Shown: positions 7,974 through 17,634 of the stretch, in pieces | Position numbering within the stretch: position 1 is the first letter of the stretch | Layout: each line of letters opens with the position of its first letter | Origin: a virus | IMG/VR virus record: IMGVR_UViG_3300021963_000185 | Location: 1 to 50,180 of that record | Strand: one strand, 5' to 3' | DNA length: 50,180 nt | Notes under the pieces: model-generated | The model's input: only the letters and a program-made list of their open reading frames with translations | What the model was told of the DNA's origin: nothing | Database searches by the model: none | Program-made: the position numbers and the translations under genes

Positions 7974-8049
7974 TAATCTCCTGAACAATACATTTTAATT
8001 CATTTTTTAATGATAATGCGCTGACATTAGTTGAGCATATTGATGTCAT
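7954..8049 (-). CDS. Possible small ORF, 31 aa
   Basis: A short ORF begins at ATG 8047-8049 in an ATGA overlap with the stop of the spike gene, with AGGGG seven bases upstream, and ends inside the start of the gp25 gene. The predicted peptide (MTSICSTNVSALSLKNELK at its start) has no recognisable motif. Start context and coupling are as good as for its large neighbours. It may be a genuine tiny gene, or a translational bridge that keeps ribosomes on the message across an otherwise empty 70-base gap. Confidence 0.35.
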   Translation of the reverse strand: MTSICSTNVSALSLKNELKCIVQEINDNGHN

Positions 8050-8759
8050 GTCAAATCCCCTGTAAGCAGGTAGGAATTTAAATCAACACACACCAGCGTT
8101 GCCACTGAATAGCGCGCCCTTAGGCTCAAGGAAAGGGCCGTGTTAACAGACACTCCAGCTCCTTGAATTATTGTAAAAGTCCCAGTCGCACGTCTAGCAA
8201 AATCAACTTTTTGACCAACCATAAACCCTGTTGATGAATTAATCTCAAGCGTGCATGTTGTTGTGTTGTATAGGAGTTTTCCTGCCGCAGAAGCCGTGAG
8301 GGGTCCACTAGAGACAGCCTCAACGGTTTGTGTGTTGCTCCACAGGGAGACCCACGACTCTCCGTTCCACGAAAAGTAAGAATTCGTATCTTTGACGTAA
8401 GCCAGACAGCCTTCCGGAAGAGCGGCAACAACTTCTGGGTATATTTCCGTGGACTCCATAATTAAAATCATTGATTGGTTAATAGGTCTTGCGTTCCCAA
8501 AAATAACCATAGAAGTCATTGCCTGATTAGAGAAAGCACAGAGCACTGTGTCGCCAATTATCATCTTGGTACTTTGTGTTACGCTCAGAGGCATTAACGG
8601 GCCGTATGAGATTCCAAGAGCCTGCACGTATATTACGACCCGTCCATCGGGGTAGGCCCTGGTGACAACGCCTTGATACATCTCCCCCGGCCTTTTGGGA
8701 GCAGATGATGCCTTGTCGCGACGAATTGGGGCGTTCTGAATTCCGTAGTCTGAAATCAT
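8046..8759 (-). CDS. Baseplate spike / gpV-like protein (237 aa)
   Basis: ATGA overlap with the hub gene. Residues about 25-95 (MYQGVVTRAYPDGRVVIYV, then IGDTVLCAFSNQAMTSMVIFG) look like the OB-fold N-terminal domain of central baseplate spike proteins, which is small, beta-rich and placed right after the hub. Residues 115-140 (GCLAYVKDTNSYFSWNGESWV) are of a type common in phage tail-tip and fibre heads, and the C-terminus is Thr/Ser-rich beta. Gene order hub, spike, gp25, J, I fits the P2/Mu pattern. No lysozyme or amidase domain is present. Confidence 0.6.
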   Translation of the reverse strand: MISDYGIQNAPIRRDKASSAPKRPGEMYQGVVTRAYPDGRVVIYVQALGISYGPLMPLSVTQSTKMIIGDTVLCAFSNQAMTSMVIFGNARPINQSMILIMESTEIYPEVVAALPEGCLAYVKDTNSYFSWNGESWVSLWSNTQTVEAVSSGPLTASAAGKLLYNTTTCTLEINSSTGFMVGQKVDFARRATGTFTIIQGAGVSVNTALSLSLRARYSVATLVCVDLNSYLLTGDLT

Positions 8760-10690
8760 GCTGCACCTGGAGTATTAGAATAATCACCACGAGGAAATCT
8801 TTTTTTGACCACATCTAGCTGCTGTCTAGATAAAGTTTTTCCATAATTTGATGCGTTTGCTATCGCTTCTCTAAGTGTTGAGCCTCTGGCTTTTGCAAGA
8901 AATAGACCACTCGATTCCCATAGCCTAAACGATGGATTTGAAGACTCTATGAAACCCCCAATTATTTTGTTTTGGATATCGTCCATGAGTTTTCTTTGTT
9001 TAGGGCTTTTGACGTGTACTGTTATTTTGTTTTCAGCGTAATTCACATTTGTCACTGGGAAAACAGTGTTAGCAATTATGTTTTTTGAAGAGTTTGACAA
9101 ACCTGAAAATTGAACAGGAATAATAGAAACAATGTCTCCAGAAAGCATTCCCGAAACATCAGAAACAACATAATTGAAATACTGAGCATTTTCATAAACT
9201 GTACTCGATGGCATTGGGGTTACGCCTTCCGGGTCCGATGACCTAAACCCGCTTAGTACCTGAGACCTATAAACCTGTTTTGGCTCTCCTGTTATTGTCC
9301 ATATTTGGGGAATCAAAATTGCGTACGGTTTTCCAGCATTAACTCCTGTTGTTCTAGTTGTAAAAGTTGCAGAGTAAAGGGTTCGTGGTTCCCCGTCTAC
9401 GACAAAAATAGGTCTATCCCACAAATTTATGTTTCCAGTTTCAAAAATACCAGCCGAAGGAGTGGGGTAATTCATGGGAGCATCAGGAGTAGGGAGGGGA
9501 AATATTTTAAAACCAGCTGGGGGTGTGAAAAATCTTGGTATGTCTTCTTGCTTAAATACTTGGTTTTGAGTCGCTGATGTATTTGCAAGAACATCTATAA
9601 CCTGTGGTCCCTTTTTGCCTATTTCTAAGTCTTTTATTTCCTTCTCTTCCTTTTCGGGTTTTTTGAAAGATATATTTACAGGGTCTGGCACAAGGTCGCT
9701 AAACGTAACGGAGTCAATTAGGTAATAACCGTTAAACGTTGGCACACCTTCTATTTTTACGGTCATTCCTGGGCGAAGCCTAACTGCATTAAATCTGTCG
9801 ATAATTGCGTTTCCGCTTCCATCCCACGGGTTGTTTTCGGAAATTGTCATATTGGGCACGGATAGCAACTGAAGAACATTTCTCTGCGAAGACTCAATTG
9901 TCGGCGTATAGGTATAGGGGCGAACAGATGACTGTTGAAAGTGGGGTTTATATATAAGAGGTATGTACTTGTTTTGTTTTTTATCAGATTTCTTTTTAGT
10001 TTTTTTATTACCTAGCGGTATTTCGTGTGTACCCCATCTTTTTAATAGGAATTTTTCTGAAGCGAATATTAGGTACCCATCAACTTCAAATACAACAAAT
10101 TTTGCTTCACCAGCAAGGTTTGTTATTACGTCCCAAACTGAATCTGCCTTATTGCCACCAGATGCTTTGTTTATCTGCTGTTTTTTGCTTGTATTTTCCC
10201 CCCAGAATTTAAGACCATACTTTTTCGCTGCCTGCTGAACGAAAGCTGTTCCGCTACCTTTTATGCTTCCCGGAGACCTGTCCCTCTTCATCTGTTGAAT
10301 TGCTCTTGAATAGCACCTGACTTCGACAACAGGGCTCGCTCCAGGGCCTTGGGAAACGGTTACGTTTGCTATCTCGAACAGTTGAGTTTGACGTTCTCTG
10401 ACATCTGGGTTTCTTGTTCCCTCTATGGTCCCAAAAGTTTCTGTCACATACGCGACTATCCGTCCAATAGAAAAATAGTTATTTTCGAGCATCTTTAGCC
10501 CTGTATCGCTAACGCTAAAAGACACCTCACTAGCCATGTTTGTTGTGTAGCTGACGTTTAGGTTTATCAAATTTGCTCTTACGTCTGCAATCTGATAGTT
10601 TTTTTCGTCAACAAAATAAATCACACCTCCAGCTTGCCTAACTAGACTGTTTGGAAGCGGAACAAAAATCTTCTCCAAAGACGTTGTCAC
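8756..10690 (-). CDS. Baseplate hub protein, gp27/D-like (644 aa)
   Basis: GTG start in a GTGA overlap with the upstream gene. The first 350 residues alternate beta strands with motifs common in hub proteins (FSVSDTGLKMLENNYF, IGRIVAYVTE, VEVRCYSRAIQQMKR, GSGTAFVQQAAKKYGLKFWG, VWDVITNLAGEAKFVVFEVDG). They resemble the XkdQ/gpD group that caps the tail tube and holds the spike. A low-complexity lysine-rich linker (KKTKKKSDKKQNK) follows at about residue 230. The C-terminal part is unassigned. It lies between the tape measure-proximal gene and the spike, the expected place for the hub. Confidence 0.65.
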   Translation of the reverse strand: MTTSLEKIFVPLPNSLVRQAGGVIYFVDEKNYQIADVRANLINLNVSYTTNMASEVSFSVSDTGLKMLENNYFSIGRIVAYVTETFGTIEGTRNPDVRERQTQLFEIANVTVSQGPGASPVVEVRCYSRAIQQMKRDRSPGSIKGSGTAFVQQAAKKYGLKFWGENTSKKQQINKASGGNKADSVWDVITNLAGEAKFVVFEVDGYLIFASEKFLLKRWGTHEIPLGNKKTKKKSDKKQNKYIPLIYKPHFQQSSVRPYTYTPTIESSQRNVLQLLSVPNMTISENNPWDGSGNAIIDRFNAVRLRPGMTVKIEGVPTFNGYYLIDSVTFSDLVPDPVNISFKKPEKEEKEIKDLEIGKKGPQVIDVLANTSATQNQVFKQEDIPRFFTPPAGFKIFPLPTPDAPMNYPTPSAGIFETGNINLWDRPIFVVDGEPRTLYSATFTTRTTGVNAGKPYAILIPQIWTITGEPKQVYRSQVLSGFRSSDPEGVTPMPSSTVYENAQYFNYVVSDVSGMLSGDIVSIIPVQFSGLSNSSKNIIANTVFPVTNVNYAENKITVHVKSPKQRKLMDDIQNKIIGGFIESSNPSFRLWESSGLFLAKARGSTLREAIANASNYGKTLSRQQLDVVKKRFPRGDYSNTPGAA

Positions 10691-12375
10691 AATCCCCAGC
10701 TCTCAATCATTCGTATTGAGCCTCTTCCTGCACTATTAGTTCTGTTCCAATAGTCGCGAGCTCTCTTTACCTTCTCGTAGTCATTGTTCGAAACTATCCA
10801 GTAGGCAGGACACTTTTCTGTTCCGGCGCTTCTGGAAATAAGATTTATTGATTTTAGATATATTGCAAGTGCGGCGTTTTCTCCAAGAGCCTGAAGATTG
10901 AACCCAAGTTTGCTTCCAGCTCCCGTTGTTGTGAGGGCAAGAGACCTTCCGCATCCTTCGGTAGTTTCGCCGTCTTTGGGTGGCGGAGGGTTATATGGAG
11001 GCGGCTTGGGGAACTTAATTAAATCAACCAGCTCATGTGGGAATTCGGTAAGCGTTATATCGCATGATGCCCTGCTTATAGAGCCGTTTATGTTTCTATA
11101 AATAGAGGTCACATTGAATTCTGATATAACAAAAAGAGCTCCAGCGTTGCTGGATTGCTGAAATGGAAATTTCAACTGTGTAGACATAATTTCATCTAGG
11201 CCCATAAAAATAACCGGGTAAGGGGAAAGGGCTATTTTTCTAAGATTGTTTAACTGTTGGTCTACTGATGTTGTTATGACTTTTCCATCTATTGCATCAT
11301 CCAGGGTCCCAGAAGAATCTGAGGAAACAAGAAATGTAAAAGACGCCTGCATTAACTTATAACTTTGCCAATCCATTATGGGTCTATTGGCCACACGTTC
11401 AATTGTTGACCAGTTTGAGCCAATCGAACTATAAGCAATTTGATTAGGTTTATGAACAAACTCATGGCTAAGTGGTTCAGTTATCCCGTCCGTAACCTGA
11501 ATCATTTTTGGCACAGAAGGGGTCTGTGGTAGGGCTTGGGGCCTATTTACTTGCGCAGAGTCACCAAGAGAAACGGATATGTTCATGGGTGCGCCAGTGG
11601 AACGTGAATTAACAGCCCTCGGCGTTGATGTTGACATCGCCGCTCTCGTTTGGAGTGCCTCATCAGATTTTGCATCTACCAAAGCTATGGCTTGCTCTCT
11701 CGTCTTCCCGCCAGCTACTAATTCGTCGACTTGTGCGAGTTTTATTGACTCAGCGGCTGCGGCCATAAGAGAATCTGTTGACTGGCCAGACGTATCCCTA
11801 GTAAACAAAACATCTAGCATGAACTGCGTATCTCTGACACCGGCAGCAGAAAGTTTGGCAAATGCATAAAACTTGTTTTCAAACGGGTGATACCAGTACC
11901 CTGGATAAACCAAATCGCCGTTGTCGTCATAAACGCTTGTATAGGTCTGGGTGCTCTCAATCCATACCTGTATGTTTCTGTAGGAGTACGGGTTCAAATC
12001 AACAGCAAGAGGAAAAACTTTTAGCTGGGCCGTGGCGACGTAAAGCCTATTGCCAACGTACTTATGCGTATAAACGGGGAAAGGTTCTGTGTATTTTCTA
12101 CGAGACTGAGACGGCCTGACGGACGCCCTCTTGTCATATTTTATTCTTGACTGCTCGACAAGTTCATCGCCTGACGTATATTGGACGTAAGCCTGCATTA
12201 AGGGCATAGGCATCCAGTATTCGTCATCATCTGCCCTAACAGAAGAAACGCCATCGGCTTGAGTTTTGTGAAGATGATAGACGGGGTATCCGGGGTAAAG
12301 AACACCAGACCCATTTTGTATTTTTCTAACCTCTTTATAGAAGTATGTGTTTTGAATAGCTTGGTTTACAGGCAT
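10687..12375 (-). CDS. Tail protein between tape measure and hub (562 aa)
   Basis: The ATG overlaps the tape measure stop by one base (TAATG). Three parts are visible: an aromatic-rich N-terminal region (residues 1-190), an Ala/Ser-rich middle including a predicted helix (MAAAAESIKLAQVDELVAGG), and a C-terminal domain with SIYRNINGSISRASCDITLTEF and FPHELVDLIKF. The last strand pattern recalls gpU-type or tail-tube-initiator proteins. It ends its globular part in a proline stretch (PKPPPYNPPPPK). The position directly after the tape measure fits a tail-tip/tube initiator or distal tail protein, but no family is certain. Confidence 0.55.
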   Translation of the reverse strand: MPVNQAIQNTYFYKEVRKIQNGSGVLYPGYPVYHLHKTQADGVSSVRADDDEYWMPMPLMQAYVQYTSGDELVEQSRIKYDKRASVRPSQSRRKYTEPFPVYTHKYVGNRLYVATAQLKVFPLAVDLNPYSYRNIQVWIESTQTYTSVYDDNGDLVYPGYWYHPFENKFYAFAKLSAAGVRDTQFMLDVLFTRDTSGQSTDSLMAAAAESIKLAQVDELVAGGKTREQAIALVDAKSDEALQTRAAMSTSTPRAVNSRSTGAPMNISVSLGDSAQVNRPQALPQTPSVPKMIQVTDGITEPLSHEFVHKPNQIAYSSIGSNWSTIERVANRPIMDWQSYKLMQASFTFLVSSDSSGTLDDAIDGKVITTSVDQQLNNLRKIALSPYPVIFMGLDEIMSTQLKFPFQQSSNAGALFVISEFNVTSIYRNINGSISRASCDITLTEFPHELVDLIKFPKPPPYNPPPPKDGETTEGCGRSLALTTTGAGSKLGFNLQALGENAALAIYLKSINLISRSAGTEKCPAYWIVSNNDYEKVKRARDYWNRTNSAGRGSIRMIESWGL

Positions 12376-15300
12376 TACGAACGCTCCCTAGCTATCGATT
12401 CGGCACGCTTTATTTTCTGCATAACAACATTAGCTATTTCCTCTGGAGAGTTGGTGCCACCATTGATGTGGAATGTGTACGTATTTCCTCCGCTAGTAGA
12501 GCTTCCAGGAACGACTATCGGGGTGGATGAATTCACCGCAGGCGTCATAGTGTCGCCGATTGCTCCAGGCCCTGGAACCACGTGAAGATGTCTACTACCA
12601 GACGTTCCGTGGAATTCCGCAAAACCTCCAGATTGACGAGTCAATACAGCGTACTGCCCTAGATTTTGGCCGACTAGGTCTATTGCTCTTCCAGTGACAT
12701 GGTCCGAGTTGATGGAGCCAAGATTGCCGGTTCTATACGAAGACGTAATTGTTCTATTCCCAGTCAATTGACCGTTTATTGCGCTGTGTCTGGCCATCGT
12801 CTGAGATAGACGGGATGATGTTGTGTCTCCAACGGACGAGCCTCGTGGCGTTGCTGTATCCGCCTCCTTTGCAACCATGTCAATAAATTTCTGAGTCATC
12901 CATTCAGGCTTATTTGTGCCGCTAAAGTACGCCGATATGTTTGACGAGAAGTTGTCAACAGCCGTTTTAAACGTATTGCTAGCGGTATCCATCTTGTCTG
13001 CAACGAGATTTGCTCCTTCGTCCATTTCACTGAGGGATATTTTTCCTGTTTGTCCATATTGAGCAAATACCTTGCTGGCTTGAGCTTGCATGAACTCAGA
13101 TTCGGTTTTAAAACCGGCATCGGTAATCATTTTGTTTTTTTCTGCATCGGTTTTGTTAGCGAGAGGATTATTAAAGTTAATCTTTCCTCCTTCATAATCG
13201 AGCAAGAACTTCTGCCTATTGGCATCACTCATGCCCGATATGAGACCGCCTATCTGCTTGTCGTTGGCAATGAATCCCATATTTGCCATTTGCGCGGATA
13301 TGTCGGATGATGCAGTTCCAACGAATCCCTGCTCTGTGCGCTTGTTTTGTTCGGTAAGAGCGCCAGAAACCCTGTCGGTAAAGAATTTGTTAGGGTCGAT
13401 TCCGTACATAAACCCGCCGGGCTGGAATGCGGCTCCTGGCGCGTCCTTTGTACCAAGCTGTTGCTGCTGACCGTATAGAGCCTGAATCGGGCTGTCGTAC
13501 ACTGCTAGCGAAGATTCTTGGAACTTCTTGAGGTTTTCTAAAATAGCCTTATCACCTGCGCCAGATTCAACAGCACTGGCAAGAGCAAAGCCAGCTTCGT
13601 CATATATTTGTGGGTCAACAATTTGCTTTATTGCCTCATCAAATGCGCTAATGCCCTGGACAAAGGAGTCAATGTTCAGATTTTTTATTTCTTCTGCTGT
13701 TTTTCTGGTTGCCAATCCGAGCTTTGTTACTAAGTCGGTAAAATCAATCATTGGGTCGTAGAGGTTTACACCCATACTTTTTGCTAGCTGCTCTAGTTCT
13801 GCGCCGGATTTTCCGCTTGCATCCTGTAGCTTTTTCATTCTGTTTGTAGTTTGCTCGTCGATGGTTTTCATCGCATCGATTCTGTCCGGCAAACCTTTTT
13901 GCAATTCCTTAAAACCGGAAGCTTCGTCTTTGTCCAATTTCTTAAGTTCTTCTTCAGAGAACAAGTCCTTAAACGCTGGGTCTTTTAGGGCATCCTTGAA
14001 AACTGCTTTATCTTTTTCTAGTTGCTTTTTACGCCCACCTCTATTGAACAGACCTTTCACCCCGCCAGCTATTCCGCCAACAAGACTGCCGATAGTTCCA
14101 CCTATCGCTGCTCCTATTCCGGCCCCTATCGCCGTGCCAAGTGGTCCGCCTATTGTTCCTATCGCTCCACCGACTAGCGCTCCAGCGCCTCCACCAATTT
14201 TTGCTCCACCCTTAGCCCAGTTCCCGGCTTGCTCCATGGTTGAATTGGCGTACTTGCCCTTGAATCCTCCCTTTTGTAGCTTTCCTTGCAGCTTTTCATA
14301 TTTGGCAGCAGTTTCTCCGGCTACGCCGCTGAAGGCCGCCCCCATGTTTGATATGTCTCCGCCGGCGGCAACTCTTCTTTCAACTGCTGCCGCTCTTTGC
14401 CCGGCGGCAACAAACTCTTTCATCATTATGTTGTCGAGGAATCCGTTCATTGCGGCCTTGGCTTCTTTTGCGCGGACCTTCATTCCGTTACTGAAGCCCA
14501 TTACAGCGCCGGTAATTGCGCCAAGAGCAGCACCTACTGCCGTACCAATTCCTGGAGCAATCATTGTTCCTATTGCAGCACCCGCTCCAGCACCAGTTAA
14601 ACCACCGGCTAAGCCGCTCTGCGATTTAAGCGCCGCGCCGCCAAGACCAACAGCAAGACCAGCAAGCGGGTTGAATTGTCCAACCATTCCGCCAAGAGCC
14701 ATTGCTCCCTGCATCTCTTCTGGCATGAACTGAGAAGCCATTGACATTCCCATACCAACGCCCATTTTGGCAGTCATTGAGTTGTTTATGCCGCCAATGC
14801 CAAGCTTTTCGTTTCCGAGAATTGCAGAACCAAGGGCGCTTTCTCTTCTGGACCTGTTTGCAAGGCTGAGCATATTCATTCTCGAGCCAACGCCAGTGCC
14901 CTTGCCTGAAAAGCCTTTTGTAGACACCTGGCCTGCTTCGTTAATAGTGCCTATCTGCTGGCCATTTTTAGTGCTAAGAATTCGGCCAGTTGGGACTTTT
15001 ACATCGTTGCCATCAGCATCCTTGACAGTTTTCATTTCCTGAAATGCGTATCTGCGCCCGGTTGTTTTGGAACGGAAAAGGTCATTTTCCCTTCCATCTA
15101 TGCCGAATGCTGGGTTATATTGGGCACGCCACATGCGAGTCATGAAGTTAACACGAGAGGTTGCTCCGGTTGTCCCCGAACCGCCTGCGCCCGGAGGTGC
15201 TGTTCCTGGACCGCCCATACCACCAGATGGCGAACCTCCGCCACCAGGGGCAGTGCCAGCGGTGTATCCAGTTCCTGGGCCTCCTGCACCAGACGAGAAT

Positions 15301-17624
15301 CGTGCCCCAGAACCAGGAGTTACGCCAGCAGCGAGTAACTTGCGTTCGGCTATCGCTCTTTCTGGGTCGCCTGGCGGTCTCATGGATACTTGATACTGAA
15401 GCTTTGCTATTTTGTCTGGGCTCATCGAAGCGACAATGCGAGGCTGGGATGTTGCGACCAGGGCTGTACTTGTTGAAGCGCCCGGCGGGGTATTGACTCC
15501 AGCCGTGTTTGGTACTTGCTCAAACACCTGTCCAGTACGACCAGTGATTCCAGAGCCAGGAATTAGTCTTCTGAATGTCCCAGGGTTATTTACCCATTTT
15601 CCTTTTTTGTTGTAGTAGCCGTTCCCTCTTCCGACAAGCTTTGCATCAGGATTTGGGTAGTTAGCTGGAGGATTCCTGAAGTCAAACGGCCATCTTCTGC
15701 CACCAGTTAGCGGTTGTCCTTGATTTGTGTAGAGAATTGGGCCAGTCTGAACAGCTGGTAGGTTTCGTCCACCCGTTGAGCCTGGGCCAATAGCTCCCAT
15801 GATTCTTTGACCAGGACCAATAGCCCCCATTGGTCTTGGGCCCGGCCCTAGTGCGGGATAAACCGGTCCAGGGCCTATTGCTCTAGGTGGTTGCGGGCCA
15901 GGTCCTATTGGACGTGGACCCTGTGGCGGCCCACCTCCTGGCTGTGTTGGTATCGGTCTTCCACCAATATTTACAACGGGTGTAGTTATGTTCACAGTGT
16001 TTGGGGCTATGGCATTGTCTTTACCTAGATAGCCACCCTTATGTCCTTTCATTTGGCGGAAAATAATTGCCAACGCCATAAGGCCAGCTCCGCCCTGCCC
16101 GCCAAACATCCCTGTGAACATGCCAAAAACGCTATTTAGCATCTTTACGACACCAGTTAGTCCGTTTACTAGGTCGTTAATGAATGGAAGAGCATCAAAA
16201 AATGCTTTTCTGAAAGTTCTGCTCATATCCATTATCGCGTTAAGCAGCCCACCAAACGATTCACCAAGCTCGCGGAGGTCGTCTTTATGCAGTATGACCT
16301 GCTCATTAAACTGGCCCATGGTGTCTTTGATGCCTATTTTTAGCTGTTCCCAGATTCCTTTGAACATGCCTTCAATCGCTTTGGCACCTTCTATGTAGGG
16401 TCTAAGATTCTCTTTGGTGATTTTGAACCATCTGGTTACCCTGTCCCACCAGCCGGCCATGTCTTTAAAGAAACCTTTTGTTTCTGGTAACCACTTACGT
16501 ATCAGTTTTACAAAGAAGTTTGATGTTTTTTCTATTCCACTAACGAGCGAGTCCATCATTGTCCCGCGCCCAAATTCAGCAAGCGAGCCAGAGACTCTTA
16601 ACAGGTCTCTTCTGATGATTCGATATATTTTCTCAATTGCCACTTTTGCTGGCCCAAGAAACTCTTGGCCAAAGTCACCAAAATCTGCTTTAAGAAGATT
16701 GAAGTATTTTTTTATTGACGCTATGAGCGTTAGGTTTACTGCTTCGAACTGACCAGCAACACCACCAAGCTTTGCAAGCTCTCCGGACATTATTAGAGAC
16801 TTGAGTTCTTTTTTGGAAGTGACTTTAGCTTTCTTTAGAGCATTCTCCATTTCTGGTCCAAGCTCTTTTGCTGCTGCTTTGACATCAGACATGCTCTTCT
16901 TGGAGTCATTCAGCGCTGCGATAACAGCACCGACCTGTTCAGCGGCTTGTGCGGGGTCTTTTCCTGCTGCGCCAAAATCCATAAGATTTTTCATCAGCCC
17001 ACTAGTTTTTGCTATCTGAGCAGAGTTCATTGACTTAGACATTGCTGCATAGGCTTTGTTTATCGCCTCGACACCCAGACCAGCTAAATCTGCATCCCTT
17101 TGCAGGGCGCGCATTGCTGCTCTTGTTTGGTTTATCCCAGCACCAAATGCCGGAGCACCTTTGCCCTTGAATGCGTACATTGCTGCCTGCGATTCGCGTT
17201 GTGCGGCGGCAAATGTCCCGAGCGCTACGGCGGCACTAGCCGCAGCCCCAGCTATAGCCGTCATACCCCATGCATAAGCTTTGTGCAAGTATTTGCCGGC
17301 AACGAACAGACCGTGTATACCGACCAACGCTGCAGATAGAAGTGCCATTTGGATGAGGGTTCCCTTAATAGCAAGACCCAGAACCTTGGATAGGCCCATG
17401 CCCATCATCTTGATTCCCTTGTCCATTGAGTCAAAGACTTTTCTGGTACGAGTTGCCGCAATCATGAATTGCGTCATTTGGGTTCCGGCAGTCGATGCGC
17501 CAGAAGAGAATCTTGACATTCTCCGTTCTAGACCGGTAACCGCTTTATCGAGGGCTTTTATTTCGGCAGCGCCTTGGAGGGCTCCCTTAACCTCAATATT
17601 AATTGTTGCTTCGGCCCTAGCCAT
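12375..17624 (-). CDS. Tape measure protein with C-terminal M15-like peptidase (1749 aa)
   Basis: ATG with GGAG five bases upstream. It is the longest minus-strand gene and follows the frameshifted chaperone, as tape measures do. In order it has an N-terminal helical region with a hydrophobic stretch (about 85-145), a helical rod to 540, a Pro/Gly-rich linker with repeated IGPGP (about 545-800), two glycine-zipper membrane-like segments (about 1000-1050 and 1135-1195), and a C-terminal peptidase-like domain. The latter has SDHVTGRAID (H1642, D1649) and RHLH (H1681), the zinc-ligand pattern of M15 D-Ala-D-Ala peptidases; it could open peptidoglycan during DNA entry. Two RFSSGA sites (R38 and R775) match the motif repeated in the giant ORF at 33905. 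Confidence 0.85.
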   Translation of the reverse strand: MARAEATINIEVKGALQGAAEIKALDKAVTGLERRMSRFSSGASTAGTQMTQFMIAATRTRKVFDSMDKGIKMMGMGLSKVLGLAIKGTLIQMALLSAALVGIHGLFVAGKYLHKAYAWGMTAIAGAAASAAVALGTFAAAQRESQAAMYAFKGKGAPAFGAGINQTRAAMRALQRDADLAGLGVEAINKAYAAMSKSMNSAQIAKTSGLMKNLMDFGAAGKDPAQAAEQVGAVIAALNDSKKSMSDVKAAAKELGPEMENALKKAKVTSKKELKSLIMSGELAKLGGVAGQFEAVNLTLIASIKKYFNLLKADFGDFGQEFLGPAKVAIEKIYRIIRRDLLRVSGSLAEFGRGTMMDSLVSGIEKTSNFFVKLIRKWLPETKGFFKDMAGWWDRVTRWFKITKENLRPYIEGAKAIEGMFKGIWEQLKIGIKDTMGQFNEQVILHKDDLRELGESFGGLLNAIMDMSRTFRKAFFDALPFINDLVNGLTGVVKMLNSVFGMFTGMFGGQGGAGLMALAIIFRQMKGHKGGYLGKDNAIAPNTVNITTPVVNIGGRPIPTQPGGGPPQGPRPIGPGPQPPRAIGPGPVYPALGPGPRPMGAIGPGQRIMGAIGPGSTGGRNLPAVQTGPILYTNQGQPLTGGRRWPFDFRNPPANYPNPDAKLVGRGNGYYNKKGKWVNNPGTFRRLIPGSGITGRTGQVFEQVPNTAGVNTPPGASTSTALVATSQPRIVASMSPDKIAKLQYQVSMRPPGDPERAIAERKLLAAGVTPGSGARFSSGAGGPGTGYTAGTAPGGGGSPSGGMGGPGTAPPGAGGSGTTGATSRVNFMTRMWRAQYNPAFGIDGRENDLFRSKTTGRRYAFQEMKTVKDADGNDVKVPTGRILSTKNGQQIGTINEAGQVSTKGFSGKGTGVGSRMNMLSLANRSRRESALGSAILGNEKLGIGGINNSMTAKMGVGMGMSMASQFMPEEMQGAMALGGMVGQFNPLAGLAVGLGGAALKSQSGLAGGLTGAGAGAAIGTMIAPGIGTAVGAALGAITGAVMGFSNGMKVRAKEAKAAMNGFLDNIMMKEFVAAGQRAAAVERRVAAGGDISNMGAAFSGVAGETAAKYEKLQGKLQKGGFKGKYANSTMEQAGNWAKGGAKIGGGAGALVGGAIGTIGGPLGTAIGAGIGAAIGGTIGSLVGGIAGGVKGLFNRGGRKKQLEKDKAVFKDALKDPAFKDLFSEEELKKLDKDEASGFKELQKGLPDRIDAMKTIDEQTTNRMKKLQDASGKSGAELEQLAKSMGVNLYDPMIDFTDLVTKLGLATRKTAEEIKNLNIDSFVQGISAFDEAIKQIVDPQIYDEAGFALASAVESGAGDKAILENLKKFQESSLAVYDSPIQALYGQQQQLGTKDAPGAAFQPGGFMYGIDPNKFFTDRVSGALTEQNKRTEQGFVGTASSDISAQMANMGFIANDKQIGGLISGMSDANRQKFLLDYEGGKINFNNPLANKTDAEKNKMITDAGFKTESEFMQAQASKVFAQYGQTGKISLSEMDEGANLVADKMDTASNTFKTAVDNFSSNISAYFSGTNKPEWMTQKFIDMVAKEADTATPRGSSVGDTTSSRLSQTMARHSAINGQLTGNRTITSSYRTGNLGSINSDHVTGRAIDLVGQNLGQYAVLTRQSGGFAEFHGTSGSRHLHVVPGPGAIGDTMTPAVNSSTPIVVPGSSTSGGNTYTFHINGGTNSPEEIANVVMQKIKRAESIARERS
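15288..15302 (-). other. RFSSG site in tape measure (residues 775-779)
   Basis: Encodes RFSSG followed by Ala, within a Gly/Pro-rich linker (about residues 770-830) between the N-terminal rod and the rest of the tape measure. The codons are cga ttc tcg tct ggt. It is identical at the peptide level to the inter-module motif of the 4174-residue ORF. The inferred role is a proteolytic processing site. Confidence 0.5.
17499..17513 (-). other. RFSSG site in tape measure (residues 38-42)
   Basis: Encodes RFSSG followed by Ala near the tape measure N-terminus. The codons are aga ttc tct tct ggc, different from those of the second copy. Cleavage here would remove about 40 residues. The inferred role is a processing site, by analogy with the polyprotein; other explanations are not excluded. 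Confidence 0.45.
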
Positions 17625-17634
17625 AGGCGCTCCA

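Noticed and set aside
13861-14733. Plus-strand ORF of 290 codons opposite the tape measure
   Set aside because: It is proline/alanine-rich antisense of the Gly-rich tape measure frame, without a ribosome site, inside an unbroken large gene.
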